From the NCBI RefSeq assembly GCF_025210605.1, contig NZ_JAOARI010000031.1:1-64000 (forward strand): DNA of 64,000 nucleotides, written 5' to 3'. Shown in pieces: positions 53,212 to 63,422 of this stretch. The notes beneath the pieces are model-generated. The model made no database searches. It had not been told where the DNA came from and saw only the letters and a program-made list of their open reading frames with translations. Each line of letters opens with the position of its first letter. Within the stretch, counting starts at the first letter, position 1. The stretch is from Halodesulfovibrio sp. Its GTDB lineage: Bacteria; Desulfobacterota; Desulfovibrionia; Desulfovibrionales; Desulfovibrionaceae. The position numbers and the translations under genes are program-made.

Positions 53212-53673
53212 ATGACTGACCATATAGTATTGGAAGAGTTTTTTCAGGGCGTATTAGATTGTCATGGCGTTGTTGTCCGGCGCAATGGTGATATACGGCA
53301 CAGGTTTTCAGCTGTGCTGACCGCAGAGTGGCAGACAGACGCGGTCGAGATGCTTCGGGGAAGGTTGCATGAGAAGTATACGTATGCCTCAGGACATGTG
53401 TACGAACGCTTGTGGCGTCTCACCAAAGAAAATGAGAACGGCTATATTGCGACCGCTGATGATGTGGACGGATTAGCGACGATTACAATTCGCGGCTTTG
53501 AAGTCATTCGAATGTATCAGTTGAAAATCCCTATCCGTACAAAGCATTTGACTGTTGATGTGGAAGATATGATGTGGCTTACCCCCGGTGGCGTACTAGT
53601 AGGTAAGGCTGTTATACGCAAAATGGGGGTGCGTATTGGAGAGCTTGTTACAGCTACAGTGCCTAGAAAATAA
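53212..53673 (+). CDS. DUF3833-like protein
   Basis: 153 residues with the layout of DUF3833: LEEFFQGVLDCHGVVVRRNGDIRHRF at the start, HEKYTYASGHVYERLWRL, ATADDVDGLA and VDVEDMMWLTPGGVLVGKAVIRKMGVRIGEL. Known members are lipoproteins, but this one lacks signal peptide and lipobox even if extended to the in-frame ATG at 53149, so it is probably cytoplasmic or its start is mis-set. GGGAGAG before ATG 53212. Function of the family is unknown. Confidence 0.8.
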   Translation: MTDHIVLEEFFQGVLDCHGVVVRRNGDIRHRFSAVLTAEWQTDAVEMLRGRLHEKYTYASGHVYERLWRLTKENENGYIATADDVDGLATITIRGFEVIRMYQLKIPIRTKHLTVDVEDMMWLTPGGVLVGKAVIRKMGVRIGELVTATVPRK

Positions 53674-53910
53674 TAATCGGTTATTATTTTTGATAATATA
53701 AACAGAATTTGGATATCACGGATGCAGTGCAAGGCATACGGTGCTTTGCGCTGCTTTTTATTTTTTGTCTAATTCAGTCCTACCAGCTGTCATTCCTTGA
53801 AAAGAACAGAACTAGTGCGTATTCTGCTCTGTCTGTATGTTAATTTGGTTGATTTTTACATAATTGTATACAACAAATAATCCATCAGCTTTTTACAAGG
53901 CAGGAGTGCT

Positions 53911-54618
53911 TTGCTTACCGTTACAAATTTATCGCATAATTTCGGGTCGTACTGGGCATTAAAGAACTGCTCTTTTTCCTTAAAAAAAGGGGAGTTTCTC
54001 TTTCTGACCGGTTCTTCCGGTGCAGGTAAAACAACGCTGCTGCGTCTGTTATACGCATCACTTCCGGTTATGCGTGGTAACGTGAATGTTGCGGGGTATG
54101 ATTTAAAAACATTACCCGCGCGCAAAATTCCCGACTTGCGACGAAAAGTAAGTGTTGTTTTTCAGGATTTTAAAATTCTTCCCTACCGTACTGTGTACCA
54201 GAATGTCGCTATGGCGCTTGAAGTTCGCGGACTGAATCAGCTCCATATTGACAGAAGGGTACGTGCTGTTGTCCGCGGCTTGGGGCTTGAACCACGCATC
54301 GATATGCTGTGCGGAGAGCTTTCCGGTGGTGAACAGCAGCGAGTTGCTGTAGCTCGTTCCATTGTGGTTAACCCGAAAATTCTTCTTGCAGATGAACCGA
54401 CAGGTAACCTTGATGATGAACTTGCTGCACGCATGATGAGCATATTTAAACAGTTCCACATGCATGGAACAACCGTAGTGCTTGCAACACACAGTAACGA
54501 ACTGGTGCGAATGCATCCTGAGGCGCGTCAGCTTAGATTGGAGCAGGGACAAATTGTTGCTGCCAACTGGCGCGGGGCACAAGTGTTTTCGGAAAAGATT
54601 AAGGAGGTGCATATCTAA
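53911..54618 (+). CDS. ftsE: Cell-division ABC transporter ATPase FtsE
   Basis: 235-residue ATPase that, with FtsX, controls periplasmic amidases during septation. Walker [11 protein letters not shown]-loop VFQDFKILP, signature LSGGEQQR, Walker [16 protein letters not shown] start at 53911, four bases after AGGAG; no alternative start fits the conserved N-terminus ([11 protein letters not shown]). Its stop overlaps the ftsX ATG (TAATG). Confidence 0.93.
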   Translation: MLTVTNLSHNFGSYWALKNCSFSLKKGEFLFLTGSSGAGKTTLLRLLYASLPVMRGNVNVAGYDLKTLPARKIPDLRRKVSVVFQDFKILPYRTVYQNVAMALEVRGLNQLHIDRRVRAVVRGLGLEPRIDMLCGELSGGEQQRVAVARSIVVNPKILLADEPTGNLDDELAARMMSIFKQFHMHGTTVVLATHSNELVRMHPEARQLRLEQGQIVAANWRGAQVFSEKIKEVHI

Positions 54619-55490
54619 TGCGTGTCTTCTTAAAACTTATCGGACAAGGCTTTCGTGACGTTGCATTGCACCCGTGGGCGCAGTTGATGGCACTTCTTGC
54701 AGTTACTTTTATTACCTTCCTTGGTGGACTCATGCTGCTGAGCGTGGACAATCTGGACAGTGAGTTAAAAGTAACCCGAGGGGAAGTAGCTTTCCAAATT
54801 TATTGGAAAAACAACGCATCGCCAAAGCAAGTAAAAGAGACATGGAAGACGTTGCACAAAATGAATGGTGTGGTTGAGGTTCTTACCTACACACCGGAAG
54901 AGGCGCTGAAAGACTTAGGTTCTGCGCTGCCGAAAGGGAGCACCAGCACGCTACTGGCTGCTAATAGCCCATTGCCGTACACGGCTGTGCTTAAATTTGC
55001 ACAGCGTACGGGGGATGTATCCGGTTGGAAGCAGCATACGCAGGAGATACTGGAACGTCTGCCTGAGGTGGATATTGTGCGCTCCAGCAGCCTGAAGGAC
55101 GAAGTCAGCCGTGCGTGGCAAGAGTTTTCCGGTTCGGTAACCTTGCCTATCCTTATCTTTTTGGCGGTTATTCTCTCCATTGCAGTCGGTAACACCATAA
55201 AATTGTCACTTATCAGTAAAATGGATGAAATCGAAATCTTGAAACTGGTTGGCGCAAAAAATTGGTATATCCGCACACCGCTTATTGTTGGCGGCGCATT
55301 GCTTGGCAGTGTTGGCGGTCTGCTGGGTGTTGCCGGTTTATACGCTGCATGGTGGAATCTGAAAGATACGTTCAATTTTGCGCCCCTTCACTGGGAACTC
55401 CACTTCCTGCCTGTAGACCAAGCATGTTTGCTGGTGCTTATTCCCATGGTGGTTGGCAGCATCAGTAGCTGGGTTGCTGTACGAAGTTAA
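54618..55490 (+). CDS. ftsX: Cell-division protein FtsX
   Basis: 290-residue membrane partner of FtsE. One N-terminal helix (about 23-43), a periplasmic domain of about 120 residues (including WKTLHKMNGVVEVLTYTPEEALKDLG), and three C-terminal helices with the FtsX/MacB-type segment SLISKMDEIEILKLVGAKNWYIRTPLIVGG. Translationally coupled to ftsE. The ilvD gene follows 63 bases later on the same strand. Confidence 0.93.
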   Translation: MRVFLKLIGQGFRDVALHPWAQLMALLAVTFITFLGGLMLLSVDNLDSELKVTRGEVAFQIYWKNNASPKQVKETWKTLHKMNGVVEVLTYTPEEALKDLGSALPKGSTSTLLAANSPLPYTAVLKFAQRTGDVSGWKQHTQEILERLPEVDIVRSSSLKDEVSRAWQEFSGSVTLPILIFLAVILSIAVGNTIKLSLISKMDEIEILKLVGAKNWYIRTPLIVGGALLGSVGGLLGVAGLYAAWWNLKDTFNFAPLHWELHFLPVDQACLLVLIPMVVGSISSWVAVRS

Positions 55491-55553
55491 CACTGTGCAT
55501 TGTTGCAACAGTTTATATTTAGATTGACCAGAAACACTACAGGAAGCTTAACT

Positions 55554-57221
55554 ATGCGTAGTAAAAAAATGACAGGTGGTCTTGAAAAAGCGCCACATCG
55601 TTCCTTATTGTATGCTCTCGGGCTTACACGCGAAGAAATTTCCCGCCCGCTTGTGGGTGTTGTTAATGCAGCCAACGAGGTGGTTCCCGGTCATATTCAC
55701 CTAGATACCATCGCCGATGCAGTGAAAGCTGGAATCCGTGCCGCTGGTGGTACGCCTATGGAATTTCCTGCAATTGCCGTTTGCGACGGTTTGGCGATGA
55801 ACCACGAAGGCATGCGTTTTTCACTTCCGAGTCGTGAGCTTATTGCAGATTCCATTGAGATTATGGCGACTGCACATCCGTTTGATGCGCTTGTATTTAT
55901 CCCGAACTGTGACAAATCGGTTCCGGGAATGCTCATGGCAATGCTGCGCATGAACATTCCTTCTGTACTGGTAAGTGGTGGGCCAATGGCTGCCGGTACA
56001 ACAAAAGGAGGCGGTGGTGCAGACCTTATCAACGTTTTTGAAGGTGTTGGTCAGGTTAAGCTCGGAAAAATGACAGAAGAAGAGTTGGAAGATTTGTCCG
56101 AAACAGCTTGCCCCGGTTGTGGTTCCTGCGCCGGTATGTTTACGGCAAACTCCATGAACTGTCTTTCTGAGACCATCGGTCTTGCTTTACCGGGTAACGG
56201 CACAACTCCTGCTACTTCTGCTGCACGTATCCGTCTTGCAAAAACAGCCGGTTTCAAGGTTATGGAACTGCTTGAAAAGAATATTTGTCCACGGGATATC
56301 GTGACAGAAGCATCTGTTTCAAATGCGATTGCTGCGGATATGGCTCTCGGTTGTTCTACAAATACAGTACTTCATTTACCGGCTGTATTTGGCGAAGCCA
56401 ATCTCGATATTTCGTTGGAACTGTTTGATAAAATCAGCAAGAAAACTCCTAACCTCTGTAAATTATCACCAGCAGGCGATCAATATATTCAAGACCTTCA
56501 TCGAGCGGGCGGTATTCCTGCTGTGCTTGCTGAATTGCGTAAAAAAGATGCGCTTAATCTTGATGTAATGACTGTGACAGGCAAGACTCTTGGTGAAAAT
56601 TTGACGGAAATGAACGCCGTCAACTGTGATCCGACAGTTATCCGCCCTATTGAAGAGCCATATTCAGAGGAAGGCGGCATTGCTATTTTGTATGGCAGTC
56701 TTGCAGAGCAGGGAGCAGTCGTAAAGCAATCTGCCGTGGCACCGGAAATGATGGTGCGAACTGCCAATGCGCGCGTATTTGATTCAGAAGAAGCAGCATT
56801 TGAAGCCATTATGGGGCAACAAATCAATAAAGGCGATGCAATCATCATTCGCTACGAAGGTCCTAAAGGTGGTCCTGGAATGCGCGAAATGCTCTCCCCG
56901 ACAGCCGCAATTGCGGGAATTGGTCTTGGCTCTGATGTCGCACTTATTACAGATGGTCGTTTCTCCGGCGGAACCCGTGGCGCAGCGATTGGGCATGTTT
57001 CTCCGGAAGCAGCCGACGGCGGCATGATCGCATTTGTAGAAGAAGGTGATAAAATCGAAATTAATATTCCAGAGCGCAAACTTAATCTGCTTGTTGATGA
57101 AGCAGTTATTGAAGAGCGTAAAAAAGGCTGGAAGCCTCTGGAAAAAGAAATCTCTTCTCCGCTTCTTAAACGCTATAGCCGTATGGTTAAAAGTGCCGCT
57201 TCAGGAGCTGTGTATAAATAG
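55554..57221 (+). CDS. ilvD: Dihydroxy-acid dehydratase
   Basis: Iron-sulfur dehydratase of branched-chain amino acid synthesis, forming 2-oxo acids from dihydroxy-acids. 555 residues from ATG 55554, the usual length; an upstream in-frame TTG at 55500 would add 18. Cluster-ligand cysteines occur in [11 protein letters not shown] and [19 protein letters not shown]. The C-terminal swivelling domain includes [15 protein letters not shown] and [16 protein letters not shown] upstream. Its position after ftsEX seems fortuitous functionally; it may be co-transcribed. Confidence 0.96.
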   Translation: MRSKKMTGGLEKAPHRSLLYALGLTREEISRPLVGVVNAANEVVPGHIHLDTIADAVKAGIRAAGGTPMEFPAIAVCDGLAMNHEGMRFSLPSRELIADSIEIMATAHPFDALVFIPNCDKSVPGMLMAMLRMNIPSVLVSGGPMAAGTTKGGGGADLINVFEGVGQVKLGKMTEEELEDLSETACPGCGSCAGMFTANSMNCLSETIGLALPGNGTTPATSAARIRLAKTAGFKVMELLEKNICPRDIVTEASVSNAIAADMALGCSTNTVLHLPAVFGEANLDISLELFDKISKKTPNLCKLSPAGDQYIQDLHRAGGIPAVLAELRKKDALNLDVMTVTGKTLGENLTEMNAVNCDPTVIRPIEEPYSEEGGIAILYGSLAEQGAVVKQSAVAPEMMVRTANARVFDSEEAAFEAIMGQQINKGDAIIIRYEGPKGGPGMREMLSPTAAIAGIGLGSDVALITDGRFSGGTRGAAIGHVSPEAADGGMIAFVEEGDKIEINIPERKLNLLVDEAVIEERKKGWKPLEKEISSPLLKRYSRMVKSAASGAVYK

Positions 57222-57353
57222 TTCGTACTTGTGCGAGACACGATGAACCCGCAAGAGTTTCTTGGGAGTTTCGTAGTGTCTGTATAAAAATAGCAATAAG
57301 TTGAGCGTTGGCATGTGATCCACATGATAGTGCACGACTTTTTGAATAGTTAG

Positions 57354-57390
57354 AAAAGGGCTGTCCTGCCAATGTAGGACAGCCCTTTTT
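57354..57390 (+). terminator. Terminator after ilvD
   Basis: AAAAGGGCTGTCCT and AGGACAGCCCTTTT arms. The stem is related to the terminator hairpin of the dispersed repeat, but the flanking modules are absent. Confidence 0.9.
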
Positions 57391-58050
57391 ATTTGCAAAA
57401 AGTTAATCGTGTGAGCGCAATTGACCCTCATTCAAGCAAGGTTTTTAAAGAAGCAGAGGCTAGGCTGTGCAGAAGATCTATCCTGTCCTTTCTTACTTAG
57501 GTGTCTGCTTTATTAAAGCATCGTAGTCTGGTGCGCATGTTATGCACATACGTTCGTATTCTGTTTGTAAAATTGTAAGCAAAATTTGAAAAATACGAAC
57601 AAATTATCAACATAGTACGCACAGAATGTTCGTAATTAAAGTAAGTGGTTGATTATTGGTAGCTATAATTTGTCATCTTTCAAAATATATTGTGGAAAAC
57701 TTCCTCGGTGAACCATCACTTGTTATCAAACTGGGCATAGTTGGTGGCGTAGATGTGTGTGCAGGCTGGATTTGTCTGCCTCTTTGCATAGAAATATTGC
57801 GAGACACGATGGTGCTGTAATAGACTTTAATGTTGGAATATTAGTCCGTGATTGTTGTTATTACAGAAATGAATGCGGTAAGTTGTAGTGTTTGGCTTGT
57901 TCTTTGCCGTCGAAATGTGCAAAATGTGCGTTGCCCGCCAGTAAACTGTATATTCAGAGTCGATACCTTTGTTACGGGTGGTATATGGACTCTGTTGGTG
58001 AATAACGTATTGATTACGATGCCGTGATCCTATTGAAGTTGCGAGGAAAT
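57391..58050. other. Long AT-rich upstream region of the MerR-like gene
   Basis: About 660 bases without a gene. Inverted repeat GTTCGTATT (57552-57560) / AATACGAAC (57592-57600) and a further related GTTCGTAATT (57629-57638) suggest repeated operator half-sites. Confidence 0.45.
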
Positions 58051-59043
58051 ATGAGCCAGATGCCTTTGACTCACAAAAGAATCGCCCGAATTTTGGGTGT
58101 CTCGGAGACAACTATCAAAAGTTACAGGCGCAAGTTCCCGAACTGCATTCCTGTAGCGAGCAAGGGAAAGCCAATTCAGTTTACTGAAGAAGCTCTGGAA
58201 GTGTGTCGCGCTATTCGTGACTTATTCAGCGCGGGGTTTTCTGTAGATGAAACACACCAGCGGCTTGCCGAGCTATTTAAATTTATTACCCCGCCAGTGG
58301 TTGAAGAGCCAAAAGAAGAAGTTGAAGCTGTTGAAGTTACATTGCCGAATGACTACAAATTGGCAATGAGCAACCTTGCTAAAAGTATGGTGAATTTGTC
58401 TTTAAAGCAGGAACAGATGCTTAAGAAGATGGTTTCTATTGAAAACCGTCTGCAACAGCTTGGACTTGTGAACAAAGCTTCTACAACTTCTCCACCCCAT
58501 GATCCTGTTCTTGAAGAGGTGCGCGCTCTTGCTGAACGAACAGAAGAGCTGTGGAATGCCCTAGCCTGTTCACGGGTAGAAGACCTTGATGTCGAAATGC
58601 AGGATGATTATTCTGAAGAGCAAGATTCGCAAACGCAAAAGGCAACTGTTCATAGATTAGTGCCGCTGCGTGACGTTATTTCGCATGACCCACCACGAAA
58701 AATGTTCGCATTGCCGTTGCTTATTCAAAATAATGAAGGCGCCTATACGCCGTTAGTAGGACGCGGAAACAGTCGACTGACGCTTAACGATTTTCGTGCA
58801 TCAATTATGGCACATTTTGTTGAGGAGCATTGCTATACCCTGCGATGGTCTGAAAACAACTCCGGCTGGCAGCTTGATTTATTGCAGGAGCGGGCGGACG
58901 TTCCCCACAATATCTGTTTGATAATGGCGCAGACTTCTACTTTGAGCGGTTCAGCTATGGTTATCAAGGACATGACCACCAATGGGCACCGCATTACGCC
59001 TGACGCATTGCAAGATTTTATTTTGGATGTCTATTCGCGATAA
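58051..59043 (+). CDS. MerR-like helix-turn-helix protein with coiled coil
   Basis: 330 residues. A MerR-type winged helix at the N-terminus (LTHKRIARILGVSETTIKSYRRKFP, then EEALEVCRAIRDLFSAGFSVDETHQRLAEL) is followed by an acidic linker, a predicted coiled coil (about 100-180; SNLAKSMVNLSLKQEQMLKKMVSIENRLQQLG) and a C-terminal domain of about 110 residues (FALPLLIQNNEGAYTPLVGRGN ..) that I do not recognise. MerR-like heads with unrelated effector ends are usually regulators. GCGAGGA before ATG 58051. Target unknown; autoregulation via upstream repeats is conceivable. Confidence 0.8.
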   Translation: MSQMPLTHKRIARILGVSETTIKSYRRKFPNCIPVASKGKPIQFTEEALEVCRAIRDLFSAGFSVDETHQRLAELFKFITPPVVEEPKEEVEAVEVTLPNDYKLAMSNLAKSMVNLSLKQEQMLKKMVSIENRLQQLGLVNKASTTSPPHDPVLEEVRALAERTEELWNALACSRVEDLDVEMQDDYSEEQDSQTQKATVHRLVPLRDVISHDPPRKMFALPLLIQNNEGAYTPLVGRGNSRLTLNDFRASIMAHFVEEHCYTLRWSENNSGWQLDLLQERADVPHNICLIMAQTSTLSGSAMVIKDMTTNGHRITPDALQDFILDVYSR

Positions 59044-59191
59044 CTTACGTCTTTTCAATATAGTAGATAAAACCATCACATGTTCGGTACATGTACTATT
59101 CTTTCAAAAGATAGTATTACTTGCAGCAAAAGGTGTGCAACCAGAGTTGCTGGCGACACCTCTAGGTCTGTAAGAATAACGGAGTACCAAG

Positions 59192-59620
59192 ATGGGACAA
59201 GTCTTAGCAATATGCGTGAGTGCAAAGAAGGGTGAGCAGAAAAAGCCTGTTGATTCAGCTTTACTCGTTGAAGAGCATGGGATTGAAGGCGATGCGCATG
59301 CGGGCAGCGGCAGGCAGGTAAGCCTACTTGCTGTGGAAAGCGTCGACAAAATGCGGCATAAACTCCCAACTCTTAAAGCAGGTGATTTTGCAGAAAATCT
59401 GCTTGTGGATGGATTTCCTATTACTTTTTTGCGTGTGGGACAGCAGTTTTCTATTGGCTCAACACTGCTTGAGCTAACGCAAATAGGAAAAAAATGTCAT
59501 TCAAAATGTGAGATACACAAAGCTGTCGGTTTTTGTGTAATGCCAACTGAAGGAATTTTTGCCAAAGTTCTTAAAGGCGGCGAAATAAAAACAGGGGATG
59601 AAATCACCCTTGTATCATAA
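59192..59620 (+). CDS. MOSC domain protein
   Basis: 142 residues, a minimal MOSC domain: HGIEGDAHAG near residue 30, QVSLLAVES, and the conserved cysteine region IGKKCHSKCEI. MOSC proteins handle molybdenum cofactor sulfur or sulfo-transfer reactions. Stand-alone MOSC proteins are common in Desulfovibrio, often near molybdopterin genes; none is adjacent here. GGAG before the ATG. Confidence 0.9.
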   Translation: MGQVLAICVSAKKGEQKKPVDSALLVEEHGIEGDAHAGSGRQVSLLAVESVDKMRHKLPTLKAGDFAENLLVDGFPITFLRVGQQFSIGSTLLELTQIGKKCHSKCEIHKAVGFCVMPTEGIFAKVLKGGEIKTGDEITLVS

Positions 59621-59628
59621 TGAATGTA

Positions 59629-59669
59629 GCTCGAACGTTCTCTTACAATGAAAGGGCGTTCGAGTTTTA
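59629..59669 (+). terminator. Terminator of the MOSC gene
   Basis: CTCGAACG and CGTTCGAG arms followed by TTTTATT. Confidence 0.75.
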
Positions 59670-59874
59670 TTATTTGCAACGTAGTTGGGCAGTATATCGC
59701 TAGTCGCCAAACGCTCTATTTTGCATCGGCTCTTGGTAGCAAAAATGCTTTGCACCTGCCTTATAAAGTAGAGAAAGCGGGTAATGCTGCATAGAGTGAA
59801 AAACGGTACTGCACTACAGTTCTTTACTTTTAAAAATGTGTCGCTTTGAGTTCCACTACTCGAGAAGAATAGCA

Positions 59875-59908
59875 CAAAAAAAGGCGTTTCCTTATGGAAA
59901 CGCCTTTT
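59875..59908 (-). terminator. Terminator of the tol-pal operon
   Basis: AAGGCGTTTCC and GGAAACGCCTT arms, TTAT loop; minus strand continues in a long T-run, 23 bases after the pal stop. Confidence 0.93.
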
Positions 59909-59930
59909 ACTATATTAGCAAATAGGGGAC

Positions 59931-60485
59931 TTACTGAATAAGTGCGAATTCTGCACGACGATCCTGAGCCCAAGCTGCTTCGTTTGCGCCCTGAGCTGCT
60001 GGACGCTCTTCACCGTAAGATACGATTTCGAGCTGAGTTGCGGATACACCGAGAACGATCAGGTAATCCTGAACAGCGCGTGCGCGGCGTTCACCCAAAG
60101 CGAGGTTGTACTCAGATGTGCCGCGTGGGTCTGTGTGACCAGCGATGAGCATACGCATTGTAGGGTATTTTTTCAGTAATTCAGCGTTCTGCTTGAGAAC
60201 GTCGCGGTACATAGGTTTGATGTCGAATTTATCGAAATCAAAAAGAATAGGGGTGTCAGCCAAAGTAGCTGCTGCAGCTGCAATCTCTTCTGCAAGCTGA
60301 GCTTCGCTGGCTGTTGCATTTTCTGCGATAACAACACTGCCGTTATCACTGTCTGAAACTTCAACAACAGCAGCTTCAGAGCCAGAAGATTTTTCTGGTG
60401 TAACAGCTACCTGTTTTTTGGCACAGCCAAAGCTCATGGACATAACCATAATGAGCAGCAGTGCAAAACCGAATCGTTTAATCAT
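59931..60485 (-). CDS. pal: Peptidoglycan-associated lipoprotein Pal
   Basis: 184 residues. Signal sequence MIKRFGFALLLIMVMSMSFGC with a lipidation cysteine at 21 (SFGC, a loose lipobox), an acidic linker, then the OmpA-like domain: ILFDFDKFDIKP, AGHTDPRGTSEYNLALGERRA and IVSYGEERPAAQG. Anchors the outer membrane to peptidoglycan and binds TolB. Last gene of tolQRAB-pal. GGAGGATG site. Confidence 0.93.
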   Translation of the reverse strand: MIKRFGFALLLIMVMSMSFGCAKKQVAVTPEKSSGSEAAVVEVSDSDNGSVVIAENATASEAQLAEEIAAAAATLADTPILFDFDKFDIKPMYRDVLKQNAELLKKYPTMRMLIAGHTDPRGTSEYNLALGERRARAVQDYLIVLGVSATQLEIVSYGEERPAAQGANEAAWAQDRRAEFALIQ

Positions 60486-60694
60486 TGCATCCTCCTAAAT
60501 TTTGCAAAAAGGACTCTAGAGATAGAATCTCTTTTCGTAGCAAGCATTTAAAAACCGATTTGAATAGCATGAACGTCTATAAATTACGTAAAAAAACGGA
60601 AAAATCGACGTTCTTGTTAAATTCAAAAAACTCCGTCCATTTCTTACACGGTTTCAAACTGTTGGCAAGTGCGATAACGCCCTCACCGCAAATG

Positions 60695-62047
60695 TCACCG
60701 TCCTGACCCCGCAGGTATCATACCCCATGCAGGCAGAGTTGCTTCTCCTGAGCCGGTTTTAACCATCCTTGGAGTCCCCCCGTGACGGGTTGTAAGATAT
60801 ATTTTGTACTCGCCGCTTCGATTGGATGAAAATGCTACAAAAAAGCCGTCCGGCCCAAATGCAGGCATTTCGTCGTCACCAGGTCCGAAGGTAATCTGCT
60901 TTTCTTTGCCTGTAACAAGATCAAGAGCAAAGATTCTGTGCCCTTGTGACGTTCTGCGAGCGAATACGACCAGTTCTCCATCAGGTGATATCGAAGGACT
61001 GGTATTGTATTTGCCATTTCGAGTAATACGGGTCTCTTTACCCGTTTTCAGGTCTTTGAGGAAAATGTGCGGGTTACCGCGTCTGCTGGAAACAAAGACC
61101 ATTTTTTTGCCTGTAGCGTCAAAGCTTGGAGAAACATCAATTGCCCAGTTTTGAACAAGGGTTTTCTCGCGTTTGAATTTATGGTTCAGCAGATAGATGT
61201 CCGGATTTCCACCGGCAGCGAGACTGACAGCCACTTTGTTGTCAGGCAGAAATGCAGGACCAATAATAGTGTTTCCGGGAAACTTCACTTTTTGCACTCG
61301 TTGGGTCAGGCGATCCCAGATGCCAAGTGAATGGAACCTCTTGCCGATGTGGCTGAATAATATGTAGCGACCATCGGGAGACCATGTCGGGGACATGGCG
61401 AGACCGGACATATTCGTCAGCTTGTTCAGTTCACGACCTGTAGGGCGGACTGTCCAAATATCTTTCTTTTCAGGAGTGCTTTTCTTAACAAAAGCAAGTG
61501 TGGAGAGGAAAAATTCTCCGCGTCCTGTCAGTTTTTTCATTAAAGCAGAACAGAATCTGTCTGCAACATTCGGCAGGTTTTCCGGTGTAAGTTCGGAATA
61601 CGCTTTGCCAAGAACCAGCTTGCCAGTAAACACTTCAAATGCGCGCAACTCAACACGAGGGCGGGCATTTTGCGGTACATCCGGCCATACTTCTGTAATG
61701 AGAAGGTCTACACTAGCCAGCTGGTATTTTTTGAAATCAATAGTTTTTCCTGAACCGCCTACAACGGTATTGCCGCCGAGAATTGTATGATCTTGTATCA
61801 GATTCATAAATGGCAGATAGAACAAGTTGTTATGAATTAGTTTGGTTAATTCAGCAGCACTTTTCGTAGTTTGAGGGCTGGTTGCAGCCTGCGGAGCAAT
61901 AACTGGTTTTGACTGGATGAGGTTTATCTTGTTTTGCCCAGGACCGTAGATGTCGATTTCTAAAGAACGGGCATTTGCAGATGTTGCTGTGGCAAATGCC
62001 ATGCAGAGTAGTAATGTAAGTATATAAATACGCTTCATTGTATGCAT
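60695..62047 (-). CDS. tolB: Tol-Pal system beta-propeller protein TolB
   Basis: 450 residues with signal peptide (to about SANA), N-terminal alpha/beta domain and a six-bladed propeller with repeats such as SPTWSPDGRYILFSHI, SPSFDATGKKMVFVSSRRG, SPSISPDGELVVFARR and MPAFGPDGFFVAFSSNRSG. Periplasmic link between TolA and Pal. Starts 13 bases after tolA stop. Confidence 0.94.
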   Translation of the reverse strand: MHTMKRIYILTLLLCMAFATATSANARSLEIDIYGPGQNKINLIQSKPVIAPQAATSPQTTKSAAELTKLIHNNLFYLPFMNLIQDHTILGGNTVVGGSGKTIDFKKYQLASVDLLITEVWPDVPQNARPRVELRAFEVFTGKLVLGKAYSELTPENLPNVADRFCSALMKKLTGRGEFFLSTLAFVKKSTPEKKDIWTVRPTGRELNKLTNMSGLAMSPTWSPDGRYILFSHIGKRFHSLGIWDRLTQRVQKVKFPGNTIIGPAFLPDNKVAVSLAAGGNPDIYLLNHKFKREKTLVQNWAIDVSPSFDATGKKMVFVSSRRGNPHIFLKDLKTGKETRITRNGKYNTSPSISPDGELVVFARRTSQGHRIFALDLVTGKEKQITFGPGDDEMPAFGPDGFFVAFSSNRSGEYKIYLTTRHGGTPRMVKTGSGEATLPAWGMIPAGSGR

Positions 62048-62060
62048 CCAGACGTTATAA

Positions 62061-62981
62061 TTAGTGTTCCTGACTGTTAAAGTTCAGGGTTATTTCTGTC
62101 AGATCAGGACTTGGTGGACTTGGCAATTGCTCGGTATCGGCAATTGCGCGTAACGTAGAAGAATCAAAATCCGGACGACCAGAGGAATTCAACAACTGAG
62201 CATCGAGAATTTCTCCTGTCTGCGAAATAAGTACACGTACCTGTGCAACAAGAATGGTGCGTGTGGCAAGCTTTGGATAGCGCCAATTTGGTCTGATAGC
62301 AGCCATAACTGTTAACGCATATAAATCTTCAATGCTGCCGATAACGCCTTCTTGTGGTGTTCCTTCAATACCTTGCTCTGCTTTTGCAGCGTCTTCTTTT
62401 TCGACTGCTTTTTGTAAAGCCGCAAGCTCATTTTCAAGGTCATGCACCTTTTTCTGGTCATCTTTTTTTACAGTTGCCTGTGTGGAAGCCAAAGCTTTCC
62501 GCAAAATATCTTCGGGGGTTGGTTTAGGTGGAGTCTTTTTCTTTACCTTTTTCTTTTGCGGTTTTTTTTTCGTGTTAGCTTTTTTTACAGCTTTTTTCTT
62601 TTGCGGCTTCTTTTTTTTCTTCACCGCTTTTTTCGGTTCATCTTTCTTTTTTGTGCTAACAGGTTTGGCTTTTGGCTTCGCCTTTACCGGTGTCTTCGGT
62701 TTAGCTGGTTCCTGCTTAGGTGCTTTTTTTACAGCCTCTTTTTTAGGGGGAGCTGGTTTAGGCTCTTCCTTGGCAGGGGCTTCTTTCTTAGGTTTGGCTG
62801 CTGTGGCAACTGCTTTCGATTTTTGTGCAGGGGCAGGAGCCTTTTTTGCCAGTTGTACAAGTTTAACCTTGTACACAGGTACATCCAGCCGCACTTTAAT
62901 TGTAGAAGCCGGCCAGTAAAGTATTGCAGCAATAAGTCCTAAGTGAAGACACAAGGAGAACAACATACTCAAAAAGCGCAT
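62061..62981 (-). CDS. tolA: TolA-like energy transducer
   Basis: 306 residues: a single N-terminal helix (FLSMLFSLCLHLGLIAAILYW), a long Lys/Pro/Ala-rich periplasmic arm (about 50-160, with many PKKEAV/KKKPQKK units) and a TonB/TolA C-terminal domain (AIRPNWRYPKLATRTILVAQVRVLISQTGEILDAQLLNSSGRPDFDSSTLRAI). Transmits the TolQR proton-motive signal to TolB-Pal at the outer membrane. Twelve bases after tolR stop. Confidence 0.9.
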   Translation of the reverse strand: MRFLSMLFSLCLHLGLIAAILYWPASTIKVRLDVPVYKVKLVQLAKKAPAPAQKSKAVATAAKPKKEAPAKEEPKPAPPKKEAVKKAPKQEPAKPKTPVKAKPKAKPVSTKKKDEPKKAVKKKKKPQKKKAVKKANTKKKPQKKKVKKKTPPKPTPEDILRKALASTQATVKKDDQKKVHDLENELAALQKAVEKEDAAKAEQGIEGTPQEGVIGSIEDLYALTVMAAIRPNWRYPKLATRTILVAQVRVLISQTGEILDAQLLNSSGRPDFDSSTLRAIADTEQLPSPPSPDLTEITLNFNSQEH

Positions 62982-62992
62982 GCGTCACGCAC

Positions 62993-63418
62993 CTACTTTT
63001 TTGCTGTTGCGGTTTCTGGGTTTTCAGCAAGAACGCCCAAATTGTCGATACCGGCACCCTTAATGATGCCCATAGCTTTTACAACGCTTCCATAAGCAAC
63101 ATTTGTATCTGCGCGTAAGAAGAGTTGTTTATTCTGTCTTTTAACAAGACGTTCCAAATGTCCGGGAAGGTCTTGTTCTGTAACCGCATAGTCATCAAGC
63201 ATCATCTTTCCATTTTTATCGATGGTAAGAATAAGATGATCTTTGTCAGAAGGCAGTGCGGAAACAGTCTCCGTTTGCGGTAGTTCAACGTCCAGTCCTT
63301 GCGTCATAAGCGGTGCTGTAACCATAAAGATGATGAGCAACACCAGCATTACATCGACAAACGGAGTAACGTTGATTTCGGAAACAAAGCCTTTTTTATT
63401 TCCCATAGATATAGCCAT
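62993..63418 (-). CDS. tolR: ExbD/TolR family protein
   Basis: 141 residues with one N-terminal helix carrying the proton-channel aspartate in VTPFVDVMLVLLIIFMV, and a periplasmic domain containing LFLRADTNVAYGSVVKAM. Partner of TolQ; GAAGGATAG upstream lies in the end of tolQ. Confidence 0.93.
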   Translation of the reverse strand: MAISMGNKKGFVSEINVTPFVDVMLVLLIIFMVTAPLMTQGLDVELPQTETVSALPSDKDHLILTIDKNGKMMLDDYAVTEQDLPGHLERLVKRQNKQLFLRADTNVAYGSVVKAMGIIKGAGIDNLGVLAENPETATAKK

Positions 63419-63422
63419 GTAG

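Noticed and set aside
62332..62919. Phe-rich frame opposite tolA
   Set aside because: It is the complement of the lysine-rich TolA arm (AAA/AAG gives TTT/CTT).
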